DNA of 64,000 nt from Thermomicrobium sp. CFH 73360 (GCF_023806465.1 NZ_JAMSLS010000002.1:124001-188000); one strand, 5' to 3'. Numbered from the stretch's first letter, positions 17,038 to 26,939 are shown. The notes: a model not told the origin generated them from the letters alone. Made by a program: numbers and translations.

Positions 17038-18067
17038 ACCAACGCTGGAAGCCGTACGGCACGCTCGCGAGGCGATCGAGTACTGCTACGAGCGCAGCTG
17101 GACGGACGGCTTGCCTGTTGTTCCACCAGCTGAGGAGTTCGTGGAAGAGTTCTTGGCTGTCGTCGACCGCGATCCCGAGGAGGTAGTGATCGAGCAGGAA
17201 CATCTTGGTCGCAAGTGCACGGTCCGTCTCGCTGCCGCCAACGCCGTGATGGCCGGTTGCAAGCCAGAATATTTCCCAGTTGTCCTCGCTGCGCTCGAAG
17301 CGCTGAATCGGCTGCCAGGTAGCCGCGGCCTCCTCCAGAGCACGACAGGACAGGCTGTCTTTGTTGTCGTCAACGGTCCCATCAGAAACCAGCTCGGCTT
17401 CAACACAAAGGACAATCTGTTCAGCCCTGGCGACCGCCCCAACGCGACGGTCGGGCGCGCCATTCGGCTGGTGATTATGAACGCGCTCGGCATCCGGCCA
17501 CACGAGTTCGATCAAAGCACACACGGGCAACCGGGGAAGTTCAGCCTCTGCATCGCCGAGAACGAAGAAGAGAGTCCGTGGGATCCACTGCACGTCGAGC
17601 GCGGTTTCGCACGTGACGAGAGCACGGTCACGGTTGGCCTCGTGCGCGGTACGATGCAGGTCGAGCAACGCGACTCCAAAGAACCTGAGGTGATCCTGGA
17701 GACGATTGCCGACTCCATGTCCTACGCCGGAACCTACTTCCCGACACCACGCGGGCATGCTGGGATCGTCGTCATGGGGCCCGAGCACGCGCAGCTCATC
17801 GCCGCGGCAGGCTGGAGCAAAGCGCGGGCCCGCGAGTACCTGTGGGAGCATTTCGGTCGGCCAGCAGGCTTGCTCCGCCGTCTCGCTAAGGGGGCACTGC
17901 TCGATCCTTCACTACCAGACGATGCCTTTGTCCGCTTCGCGCACAGTCCGGAGACAATTCTCATTGTCGTCGCGGGAGCACGAAATGCGGGCATTTCAAC
18001 AGTCTGCCCGACATTTATTGGGCAGCAAGTGACGGTACCGATCCGCATGAAGTCCACGTTCCACTGA
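17015..18067 (+). CDS. Protein of unknown function next to the UGSC selenoprotein
   Basis: A soluble 350-residue protein that I cannot assign to a named family. It opens with a helix containing EYCYERSWTDGLPVVPP, then RKCTVRLAAANAVMAGCKPEYFPVVLAAL with cysteines at 68 and 82. A Gly/Asn-rich middle (VVVNGPIRNQLGFNTKDN, ATVGRAIRLVIMNALG) follows, then a C-terminal part with IVVMGPEHAQLIAAAGWSK. The motifs look conserved rather than random and suggest an enzyme. Start ATG 17015 has GAGGAGG seven bases upstream and lies inside the end of the selenoprotein gene, so translation of the two is coupled. A partner of the selenoprotein is the natural guess, without direct proof. Confidence 0.8.
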   Translation: MSVQPTAEPTLEAVRHAREAIEYCYERSWTDGLPVVPPAEEFVEEFLAVVDRDPEEVVIEQEHLGRKCTVRLAAANAVMAGCKPEYFPVVLAALEALNRLPGSRGLLQSTTGQAVFVVVNGPIRNQLGFNTKDNLFSPGDRPNATVGRAIRLVIMNALGIRPHEFDQSTHGQPGKFSLCIAENEEESPWDPLHVERGFARDESTVTVGLVRGTMQVEQRDSKEPEVILETIADSMSYAGTYFPTPRGHAGIVVMGPEHAQLIAAAGWSKARAREYLWEHFGRPAGLLRRLAKGALLDPSLPDDAFVRFAHSPETILIVVAGARNAGISTVCPTFIGQQVTVPIRMKSTFH

Positions 18068-18113
18068 ACGCCCTTCGCTGTCACGCCAGGTAGAGCACCT
18101 GGAAGGAATCCGC

Positions 18114-18923
18114 ATGACCAGCGAGTATTGGCTGGAAAGCATGCTTGCTGTTGTAACGAGGCCGGGGCAAGGTAAGAACGAGTGCGGAACGCGAATCGCA
18201 CGCGGTCTCGCACGACATGGAGCTCCGGCCGACATCAACGATTTGGCCAAGGAACTCCTGCAAGCGAGACTCGATCAGCCCCGGAGTCGCGGTGACGACA
18301 CCTGGCGGATACCCGGCGAACTCGCTGCTGCTCACGGCGTCCGATATGGCAGTAAGGCTCCTGTGGACGGGCTGTTTCCGGGTGATGAGCGACTCTCGCA
18401 TGTGCACGGTCGTTGTCTGATCGGTGTCAATTGGAACGATCCATTCTCTCCGAACCGAGCAGCGCTCACAAACAGAATTCTCCCCGGACTTGATCATGTC
18501 ATCAGCATCGGCTCGCTGGCGAGGTGGCGAACCGCTTCCCGCGGCCCGATGGACACGACCACGAAGAGCGGCCTCCTCAACCTGACACAGCACATGGTAT
18601 CCGAGGGAGCTTCATTGAGCATGACCATAGGTATCCTGTTGCCAACCGGCATGTTCCGTCCGCGCATCTTTCGGGCCCAACTTGCCCTGTCTTGTCGTGA
18701 GAGCAGTTGTTCGGGGCTGCTCGACTCCGCGGAGAGGGGGAAACTGGTCGCGTCTCCCTGGCGCCGCCACGTGAATGCCGCTTCCGGTATCCCACTCGAT
18801 CGGAGGGGCAGCAACTCAATGAGGAGCATCGTGGAGTCCACGGTCGGCAGCGGAAGGATGAAGGTTGAACTCCACAGGAGCGATTGTCGCAGTCGATCGG
18901 AGGCGAGAGAGAGGAGACGATGA
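18114..18923 (+). CDS. Uncertain ORF filling the gap inside the operon
   Basis: An uninterrupted frame of 269 codons occupies almost the whole 850-base space between two operon genes. In its favour, GGAAGG lies about eight bases before ATG 18114, and its TGA overlaps the ATG of the next gene (ATGA at 18920-18923), as in coupled genes. Against it, the product is rich in Arg and Ser (especially the C-terminal third), has scattered Trp and Cys, and shows no domain I recognise. It may be a fast-evolving gene, a decayed remnant or a chance frame. No minus-strand alternative is more convincing. Confidence 0.3.
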   Translation: MTSEYWLESMLAVVTRPGQGKNECGTRIARGLARHGAPADINDLAKELLQARLDQPRSRGDDTWRIPGELAAAHGVRYGSKAPVDGLFPGDERLSHVHGRCLIGVNWNDPFSPNRAALTNRILPGLDHVISIGSLARWRTASRGPMDTTTKSGLLNLTQHMVSEGASLSMTIGILLPTGMFRPRIFRAQLALSCRESSCSGLLDSAERGKLVASPWRRHVNAASGIPLDRRGSNSMRSIVESTVGSGRMKVELHRSDCRSRSEARERRR

Positions 18924-19738
18924 ATTCACAGCAGTTGTGCAACCTTCACGGTATGGTCGCGCTCGTGACTGGTGCGGGTGGTGGTTCCCGGGGCGGACTC
19001 GGGCCGGTCATTGCGCGTACGCTCGCTCGAGCTGGTGCGAGAGTCGCCGTCAACGATCGTACCGCGGAGTGGACACAGGCAACCGTCGAGGAACTCCGGC
19101 AACTTGGTCTCGACGTCGAAGGTTTTCCAGCTGACGTGGCTGATCCTGAGCAGGCCGATCGCTTGGTGCAGAGCGTGATCGCACGCTTCGGACAATTGGA
19201 CATCCTCGTCAACAAGGCCGAAGCGCACGGCAGCGGTCACCGTTCTGATCAGGTGACGGACGACGAATGGGAACACGCGCTCGCAGTCAACGTGCACGCT
19301 CCGTTCTACCTGAGCCGCGCCGCGGTCCGGCACATGCGGACACGCCGGTTCGGCCGGATCATCAATGTCTCCAATATTTCGGCGATCCGGACAAGCGTGC
19401 TCAACGGGGTTGCCTACGTCGCAACCAAGGAGGCACTGTACGGCTTCACGAGGCATCTCGCAATCGAAGTTGCTCAGCACGGCATCACGGTCAATGCTCT
19501 TCTCCCTGGCTTCATTCTCACGCCAAAACTTGCCGGTGAATGGCCGGCAGAGCGAATTGAGAGGCTCGCAGCGACGGTGCCGGCCTTACGCGCCGGCACG
19601 CCGGACGAGGTAGCAGCACTTGTTGCCTTCCTCGCCAGCCGTGAGGCCGATTACATCACGGGAGCTGCCATCCCGATCGATGGAGCGGTTTCCGTCGTAC
19701 CGGGCGGTCGCGCTGCTCCCGAGTCAGCATTCGTATGA
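18920..19738 (+). CDS. Short-chain dehydrogenase/reductase
   Basis: A 272-residue NAD(P)-dependent oxidoreductase with a Rossmann fold. The nucleotide loop is TGAGGGSRGGLG near the N-terminus, the catalytic Ser lies in INVSNISAIR, and the Tyr/Lys pair in VAYVATKEAL. The PGFILTPK segment follows. The normally conserved NNAG tetrad reads NKAE (in ILVNKAEAHG), which is odd and could change cofactor contacts. The neighbouring paralogue keeps NNA. GAGAGGAG precedes ATG 18920. It probably reduces or oxidises a 3-hydroxyacyl or similar CoA ester with the CoA-transferase. Confidence 0.9.
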   Translation: MNSQQLCNLHGMVALVTGAGGGSRGGLGPVIARTLARAGARVAVNDRTAEWTQATVEELRQLGLDVEGFPADVADPEQADRLVQSVIARFGQLDILVNKAEAHGSGHRSDQVTDDEWEHALAVNVHAPFYLSRAAVRHMRTRRFGRIINVSNISAIRTSVLNGVAYVATKEALYGFTRHLAIEVAQHGITVNALLPGFILTPKLAGEWPAERIERLAATVPALRAGTPDEVAALVAFLASREADYITGAAIPIDGAVSVVPGGRAAPESAFV

Positions 19739-19751
19739 CAGGAGCTGATCG

Positions 19752-20567
19752 ATGGCACGACTAGCAGGTATGGTCGCGCTGGTCACCGGTGCCGGAGGCG
19801 GTGAGATGGGCGGTGGCGGCGCAGGCATCGCCCGTGCTCTTGCCGCAGAAGGTGCTGTGGTTGCAGTGAACGATTTGCACAAGGAGTACGCTCAGGCAAC
19901 TGTCGAGCAGATCATCAGCAGTGGCGGAGAAGCATTCAGCGTACCTGGGGACGTGTCTGACCCTCGACAAGCGACCGCGATGGTGCGGACGGTCATCGAG
20001 CGCTGTGGTCGCCTCGACATCCTGGTGAACAACGCGGCCCGATTGGGTCGCTCTCCAGCCGTCGAGCGGATGTCGGACGACGAGTGGCTCAGCTACCTTG
20101 CAGTGAATCTGTCCGGCCCGTTCTACATGAGTCGTGCTGCCTTGCCGCAGATGATGCAACAGGAATATGGTCGCATCATCAACATTGGCTCGCTGGCAGC
20201 GCTTCGCTCAAGTTTGAACGGTGGTGCTGGATACACGACATCAAAGCGCGGGCTCCTCGGCTTGACACGCCAAATGGCTGCCGAGTTTTACTCGTATAAC
20301 ATCACAGTGAATGCCCTTTTGCCTGCAGGTATTCTGGGAGGTCGCATGCGGGCCGATATGGGGCCGCAGGCGGATGCACTCGTCCGCGCTCGACGCTGGG
20401 CACTTCCGGACGAACTTGGGAAAATCTGCGCCTATCTCGCAAGCCCAGAGGCCCACTTGATCACTGCAGCGGTGATCGTTGTGCCCGGGGTGAACGCGAC
20501 CGGTCTTGGCGATTTTGCCCAGTACCGCGCTATGGCGAAGCAGATCGGCAAAGACATTGGCGAATGA
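19752..20567 (+). CDS. Short-chain dehydrogenase/reductase
   Basis: A second SDR, 271 residues, clearly related to the preceding gene. It has TGAGGGEMGGGGAG for cofactor binding, VNDLHKEYAQATVEQI at the position that usually sets NAD versus NADP preference, ILVNNAARLG, INIGSLAALRSS with the catalytic Ser, and AGYTTSKRGLLGLTRQ with Tyr/Lys. The two genes are 13 bases apart and look like a tandem duplication with divergence. They may form a hetero-oligomer. It is the last gene of the operon, followed directly by a hairpin. Confidence 0.92.
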   Translation: MARLAGMVALVTGAGGGEMGGGGAGIARALAAEGAVVAVNDLHKEYAQATVEQIISSGGEAFSVPGDVSDPRQATAMVRTVIERCGRLDILVNNAARLGRSPAVERMSDDEWLSYLAVNLSGPFYMSRAALPQMMQQEYGRIINIGSLAALRSSLNGGAGYTTSKRGLLGLTRQMAAEFYSYNITVNALLPAGILGGRMRADMGPQADALVRARRWALPDELGKICAYLASPEAHLITAAVIVVPGVNATGLGDFAQYRAMAKQIGKDIGE

Positions 20568-20574
20568 AGAGGAG

Positions 20575-20611
20575 AACGTGGGGCATTCGCCACTCACGAA
20601 TGCCCCGCGTT
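20575..20611 (+). terminator. Hairpin closing the selenoprotein operon
   Basis: AACGTGGGGCATTCG pairs with CGAATGCCCCGCGTT (15 pairs, one G-T) around a seven-base loop, starting seven bases past the stop of the second dehydrogenase. No T-run follows. Confidence 0.75.
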
Positions 20612-20751
20612 CACGACCTGATGACGCCGGCTGCGCACTGCGAGGCTGACCAATCAGCCGCTCACCACCTCTGGTACTGTTAGGGTCTGATCGCTCTCTC
20701 GGTGGAGATCGCCAGCCACGAGGAGCTCGAGTGCGGACCCTTCTGGCTCCA

Positions 20752-20781
20752 TTGACGCAGTGTGCCGTTGCATGGTACACT
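20752..20781 (+). promoter_or_regulatory. Promoter of tRNA-CAU
   Basis: TTGACG (20752-20757) and TACACT (20776-20781) with an 18-base spacer. Predicted initiation is about 10 bases before the mature tRNA. Confidence 0.75.
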
Positions 20782-20797
20782 TTGCCGCGGGTAATGG

Positions 20798-20869
20798 GCC
20801 GGTGTAGCTCAACGGTAGAGCAGGGGACTCATAAGCCCTTGGTTGGTGGTTCGAATCCGCCCACCGGCA
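20798..20869 (+). tRNA. tRNA with CAU anticodon (elongator Met or Ile2)
   Basis: A 72-base cloverleaf. Acceptor GCCGGTG pairs with CACCGGC, discriminator A, CCA not encoded. The anticodon loop is CTCATAA with CAT at 34-36, and the T-arm is GGTGG/CCGCC. The G1-C72 pair excludes the initiator. Pair 31-39 is an A-G mismatch. Met versus lysidine-modified Ile cannot be decided by eye. The tilS gene lies 88 bases downstream on the same strand. Confidence 0.93.
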
Positions 20870-20957
20870 CTCGGCGAGCGGCGCAAGGCGCGCCGCTCGC
20901 CGCATTTCGCCACTCTTTCGGTGGGCACCATGCTTTCGCACTTCGTCCCGAAAGGGG

Positions 20958-22937
20958 ATGACCTTGTCGCGGCAACCCGCCGCACTCAGCGTTCTTCTGC
21001 GAGCCGTCCGCACCGCGCTCGAACGTGCCGGCCTTTCTCCGACGGAGCGGATCATTGTCGGGTTCTCCGGTGGGCCAGACTCCCTTGCTCTCCTTTGGAG
21101 CCTGCACCATTTGGCGCAGCAGGGTCACGGACCAGAGCCGATACCAGTCCATGTGGATCACCGCCTGCAGCCGGGGTCCGGCGCAATGGCCCAACGCGCC
21201 GCCCTCCTTGGAGAAACACTCGGGCTCACGGTCATGGTGCGCCAAGTGGAGGTCTCTGCCTGGCCAGAGTTCCGTGAAGGAGGAGTTGAGGCTGGAGCTC
21301 GGGCAGCGCGCTATGCCGCGCTCGCTGCCGTCGCGCGGGAGCAGGGAACTCCCTGGATTGCGGTCGGGCATACACGTGACGACCAAGCGGAAACACTTCT
21401 CCTCCGCCTCCTGCGCGGTGCTGGCCTGGACGGGCTGGCGGCAATGCGACCCATTACCGAGCTCCAGATACCGCTCAATCCCGCACATCGCGACTTCATG
21501 ACCGTGCATCTCCTCCGCCCTCTGCTTGAGCTGCGGCGTTCCGTTGTCCAAGCAGCGCTCGCCTTGCTGGGATTGGTGCCAATTCAGGACCCGACGAATC
21601 AGCTACTCGCCTACGAGCGCAATGCGATTCGCCAGCGAGTCATCCCCGTCCTTGAGCAACTGCGGCCGAACGTGATCGACACGCTCGCGCAGGTTGCCGA
21701 GCAGCTGCAGGACGAGGTGAGCTTCTTATGGGCCAACGCACTGGAGGCATACCGCCGCGTCGCACGCGAGGACCAGGCATTTGTTGTGATTGACAGAGGA
21801 CGCTATCGCACGCTGCATCCCGCGCTGCAACGCCGTATTCTCCAACTTGCCGTTCGCGCGGGTCAGGATCCGACCTGGTCCTTGCCGCGCGAACGGCTAC
21901 AGGCCCTCTGGAACGCACTTCTGCAGGGCCGGCCGGGTGTACGGATCGAGCTTGGCCGGGGCTTGGGCGCACTGATCAGTTACACTGAGGCTGTCCTCGG
22001 TCCCGCGGATCGGATCGAGGACTACCTGCGACAGCGCTCCGGGCAACCACTGCTGCGACCGGGGACGGTCATCGCAATCCAGGGCGCAACGACGGTGCAA
22101 CTGGAGAACGGGTGGATCCTTTCCATTCGCCAGGCCCCAGCTTCCGGGTGGTTTCTCCGGACCCGGAGACCGGGCGATCGCCTGATTCGACGGCAGGCTG
22201 TGTCACCAGTTCGTTTGCAGGATTGGCTCGTGAATCAGAAAGTCCCGCGCTTTCTACGCGACTGGTTGCCACTCCTCGCAAACGATGGGGACATTTACTG
22301 GATCGTCGGGTCGAACGGCTGGCACTACGAATCCCCCGATGGGACGCTCGTTGTCGACTTGAAACGGAGCGAGGAGGCAAGACAGGTGAGCGAGACAGCA
22401 CAGGCTCCTGCGGGAGAACTTGAGCGGGTGCTCATCGACGAGGCGACTCTGCAGCGTCGGGTGGCTGAACTTGGTGAGGAAATTGCTCGGGAATATCGTG
22501 GAAAGCGTCCCGTGCTCATCGGAGTCTTGACAGGTGCTTTCGTGTTCATGGCGGACTTAGTACGCCACATGCCGATCGAGTTGGACATCGACTTCATGGC
22601 CGTATCAAGTTATGGGCAAGCAACGGTTACTTCTGGCGTTGTGCGTATCATTAAGGATCTCGACCGTCCTATCGAAGGACGGGATGTGCTGCTTGTCGAG
22701 GACATCATTGATAGCGGCCTGACGCTCCAGTACCTCCTCGATGTTCTCCAGCGACGGAACCCCCGTAGCCTGCGGGTGGCGGTTCTGCTCCGGAAGCAGA
22801 AGCCTGGGGCAACACAGGTGCCAGTCGACTGGGTCGGCTTTGATATTCCGGACGAATTTGTCGTCGGCTACGGGCTGGATGCTGCTGGACGATTCCGGAA
22901 CCTGCCCTTCATCGCGGTTTACCGAACCAGCCAATAA
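20958..22937 (+). CDS. tilS-hpt: TilS-HPRT fusion: tRNA(Ile)-lysidine synthetase and hypoxanthine phosphoribosyltransferase
   Basis: One 659-codon frame. Residues about 30-240 are the PP-loop ATPase (IIVGFSGGPDSLALL, HVDHRLQPGS, VGHTRDDQAETLLLRLLRG) that turns C34 of tRNA-Ile2 into lysidine. TilS C-terminal domains follow (WFLRTRRPGDRL). Residues about 476-659 are hypoxanthine/guanine phosphoribosyltransferase, with PRPP loop LLVEDIIDSGLTLQYLL. At the junction, GAGGAGG lies seven bases before an in-frame GTG at 22386, so a free 183-residue HPRT could also be made. The first start is close to its ribosome site (AAAGGGG adjoining ATG 20958), and TTG 20964 is an alternative. Confidence 0.93.
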   Translation: MTLSRQPAALSVLLRAVRTALERAGLSPTERIIVGFSGGPDSLALLWSLHHLAQQGHGPEPIPVHVDHRLQPGSGAMAQRAALLGETLGLTVMVRQVEVSAWPEFREGGVEAGARAARYAALAAVAREQGTPWIAVGHTRDDQAETLLLRLLRGAGLDGLAAMRPITELQIPLNPAHRDFMTVHLLRPLLELRRSVVQAALALLGLVPIQDPTNQLLAYERNAIRQRVIPVLEQLRPNVIDTLAQVAEQLQDEVSFLWANALEAYRRVAREDQAFVVIDRGRYRTLHPALQRRILQLAVRAGQDPTWSLPRERLQALWNALLQGRPGVRIELGRGLGALISYTEAVLGPADRIEDYLRQRSGQPLLRPGTVIAIQGATTVQLENGWILSIRQAPASGWFLRTRRPGDRLIRRQAVSPVRLQDWLVNQKVPRFLRDWLPLLANDGDIYWIVGSNGWHYESPDGTLVVDLKRSEEARQVSETAQAPAGELERVLIDEATLQRRVAELGEEIAREYRGKRPVLIGVLTGAFVFMADLVRHMPIELDIDFMAVSSYGQATVTSGVVRIIKDLDRPIEGRDVLLVEDIIDSGLTLQYLLDVLQRRNPRSLRVAVLLRKQKPGATQVPVDWVGFDIPDEFVVGYGLDAAGRFRNLPFIAVYRTSQ

Positions 22938-23386
22938 CAGGGTCTTCAGCAGGCGTCGCGTCAAACCGTGCTCACCTCTTTCTTTGTCTTCCTCGTTTAC
23001 CGGTGAGCTCGACCCTCACCTTCTGCCCTAGCGACCGCTTTTGGCTACGTCGGTGCACCCAAGAAGCGTTTGTCATCGTCCCGGAATCTCCTTCCTCATG
23101 CAGTACGGCTCGATGCCGACATTACTCTTCGAGGTCTGTACACCAGTGTAGCCCCTCACTGGTGCTGCGGAGGGCAGAAGCTCTGAGACGCGTTGGTTGA
23201 AGGAACCTTTCTGTGGCACTCCTGAAATCCAGGTCGATAGTGCGCTCTCGCCCGTTTGTCTGAGTGACGCCTCGTGAGCGGACGGCGAGGAGAGAAGCGT
23301 CCGGTGGTCGGGCAGTGCTTGCTATAATCGAGACCGCCCGCGACATCGCTCGGCATGGCGGGCCGAGGACAGTGGAGGCTACCCCG
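22938..23386. other. Intergenic stretch before ftsH
   Basis: About 450 bases without a supported gene. It holds the ftsH promoter near its right end. A minus-strand frame of about 140 codons runs across the ftsH start and is a shadow. Confidence 0.5.
23320..23328 (+). promoter_or_regulatory. Extended -10 promoter element of ftsH
   Basis: TGC immediately before TATAAT (23323-23328) forms a consensus extended -10 element, 58 bases before the start codon. No good -35 box is seen, as expected for extended -10 promoters. Confidence 0.6.
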
Positions 23387-25342
<1,956 letters not shown>

Positions 25343-25371
25343 GTTGTGATCCGACGTCGCCAAACTCTGAA

Positions 25372-25401
25372 GGGGTGGGTCGCGGAAACGTAACCCACCC
25401 C
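25372..25401. terminator. Bidirectional hairpin between ftsH and the convergent small gene
   Basis: GGGGTGGGT (25372-25380) pairs with ACCCACCCC (25393-25401) around a 12-base loop, 29 bases past the ftsH stop and six bases past the minus-strand stop at 25408. Only short T-runs flank it. Confidence 0.65.
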
Positions 25402-25407
25402 CCGACG

Positions 25408-25650
25408 TTATTGATCGAGCGGCAACGGGCAATCGACGCGGATGACTTCCTCGTACGAGAGCCAGACGGTCGTAAGCACCGGGCGATACTGATAGTTGTG
25501 AAACAGCCGCTGCGCGTCACGCGCGGTCAAACGGACCAGTCGCCCATTGCAACTCGGCCGTAGGTAGTAACGTCCTTCCTGGTCACGGAATAAGAGTACA
25601 TGCGGTTGGCCGCTGCGCCGGCCGACAAGCTGGAATGAACGCTTCTGCAT
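25408..25650 (-). CDS. Small conserved-looking protein of unknown function
   Basis: An 80-residue basic protein with no recognised domain. It reads as alternating short strands (PHVLLFRDQEGRYYLRPS, then GRLVRLTARDAQRLF) followed by VWLSYEEVIRVDCPL. The start is well supported: GGAAGGAGG lies six bases before ATG 25650. The frame stays open upstream across the tRNA-Ala gene, which is a shadow. It lies 104 bases downstream of tRNA-Ala and may be co-transcribed with it. Possibly a small nucleic-acid-binding or regulatory protein, but that is only a guess. Confidence 0.7.
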   Translation of the reverse strand: MQKRSFQLVGRRSGQPHVLLFRDQEGRYYLRPSCNGRLVRLTARDAQRLFHNYQYRPVLTTVWLSYEEVIRVDCPLPLDQ

Positions 25651-25754
25651 CGGCGGCCTCCTTCCGACCAGCAGCAACCGGCACGCCAGCGAGGTGTGAC
25701 GGACAGAGCATTCGAGTCGGATCGCGGTAGAAGCAAACTGGAACAAAAGAGCGG

Positions 25755-25827
25755 TGGAGGCAGGGGGACTCGAACCCCCGACCTCGACAGTGCGATTGTC
25801 GCGCTCTCCCAACTGAGCTATGCCCCC
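25755..25827 (-). tRNA. tRNA-Ala (CGC)
   Basis: A 73-base cloverleaf. Acceptor GGGGGCA/TGCCTCC contains the G3-U70 wobble that identifies alanine tRNAs. The anticodon stem CGACA/TGTCG closes loop ATCGCAC with anticodon CGC. T-arm GGGGG/CCCCC, discriminator A, no encoded CCA. Confidence 0.97.
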
Positions 25828-25843
25828 ACGTTCGCCATCGAGA

Positions 25844-25873
25844 AGTCTACCCCGCTCATGCACGCAGTGTCAA
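25844..25873 (-). promoter_or_regulatory. Promoter of tRNA-Ala
   Basis: Reading the minus strand, TTGACA (25873-25868) and TAGACT (25849-25844) are separated by 18 bases, 16 bases before the tRNA. Confidence 0.75.
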
Positions 25874-26039
25874 GGCCGACGTTCGTTACTCTTCCAGCCT
25901 GGACTGAAAACAGCCTACGCTGCTCCTCGGCATGCAAGCCGGGAGTGTGCGTAGCGAGCAGCGCACCGTGACGACTTCCTCAACCGATTGCCACGTATTA
26001 CAACGAAGTTTTGTGGTCACCATTTCGTCTGGTCCACCC

Positions 26040-26068
26040 TGGACAAGGGACGGGCAGCTGTGTATACT
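26040..26068 (+). promoter_or_regulatory. Promoter of tRNA-Gly
   Basis: TGGACA (26040-26045) and TATACT (26063-26068) with a 17-base spacer, 18 bases before the tRNA. Confidence 0.75.
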
Positions 26069-26086
26069 GGTGAGCGACAAGGAAAT

Positions 26087-26159
26087 GCGGGAGTAACTCA
26101 GCTGGTAGAGTGCCGGCTTCCCAAGCCGGTTGTCGCGGGTTCGAATCCCGTCTCCCGCT
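26087..26159 (+). tRNA. tRNA-Gly (CCC)
   Basis: A 73-base cloverleaf. Acceptor GCGGGAG/CTCCCGC, anticodon stem CCGGC/GCCGG with loop TTCCCAA (anticodon CCC), T-arm GCGGG/CCCGT. Discriminator T fits glycine. CCA is not encoded. Confidence 0.96.
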
Positions 26160-26167
26160 CCGCTTGT

Positions 26168-26195
26168 CCTGGAACCCGGTAGGTTCCAGGTTTTT
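26168..26195 (+). terminator. Intrinsic terminator of tRNA-Gly
   Basis: CCTGGAACC pairs with GGTTCCAGG around a five-base loop and is followed by TTTTT, eight bases after the tRNA. Confidence 0.92.
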
Positions 26196-26815
26196 GTGTG
26201 CCCAAATCTCGCCTGTACCCTCCACGGAGCTCGCTGACCACTGCGGCCAACCAACGCCGCCTGAGCCCCTCCTGAGCGTCAGCATCCACTGATCCGGACG
26301 GCTTCCTCAATCTCCTACCGCAAAGATCACGTCATCGCCAAAGCGCTCTCGCGTTCCCTTCACCCCGCTCCCGCCAGCACCTTCAGCACAACGACGCGAC
26401 TCGTTCAGTTCTGGTGCACAGCTGCCACGACTGTATCAGAACTCGTCGCGGGCCCCGCTGCGCACGCTGGCAACACCATCACGGACCAATCCTTGTCGGC
26501 GCGGAACGCTCGGCCAATGACTGTGCCCGGATTCAGGCAATCGCCTCGCGGTTGCTAGCAGATCTTCGCCTCGCGGATTGCCCTCGCAGATCTTTGCTTG
26601 CGCGAAGACGATCCTCGGCCTGCAGAATTGAGTGGAAAATGGCTCTCACACGACCGGAACGCCTCGGGGCCAGCCCTGCGAAGAGCAAGGGACTTCCACC
26701 CCGCACCTGCAGCTCTTCCTCCTATGAGGAACCGCCCCCGGTCGCAGAAGGAGGCAAGGCTGGTTACCTCACGCGGGGGCGACTGCGTCTTCCAGCACCT
26801 CGGCTTCCCAATACT

Positions 26816-26939
26816 CACGCTGACGAACACCGTGAACACGAAAGACGAGAGCCCTAGCGTGTTTCTTTGTTCTTTCGAAAGTGCTAGCAGTCGCGCCCCA
26901 ACCCTCGTGTTCCAGCATTGGGTATTCCCAGTCAGCGTG
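26816..26939. repeat. Nested inverted repeat of about 124 bases
   Basis: Three nested arm pairs share one centre: CACGCTGAC (26816-26824) with GTCAGCGTG (26931-26939), GAACACGA (26834-26841) with TCGTGTTC (26905-26912), and CTAGC (26854-26858) with GCTAG (26883-26887). This could be a structured RNA or the remains of a small palindromic element. No terminal target duplication was established. Confidence 0.5.

Noticed and set aside
16826-17851. 341-codon minus-strand frame opposite the unknown operon protein
   Set aside because: The plus strand has the ribosome site, coupling and consistent motifs; the minus frame has none.
18081-18841. Minus-strand frames of 170 and 115 codons in the operon gap
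   Set aside because: They would lie antisense inside a continuous plus-strand operon, overlap in different frames and have no ribosome sites.
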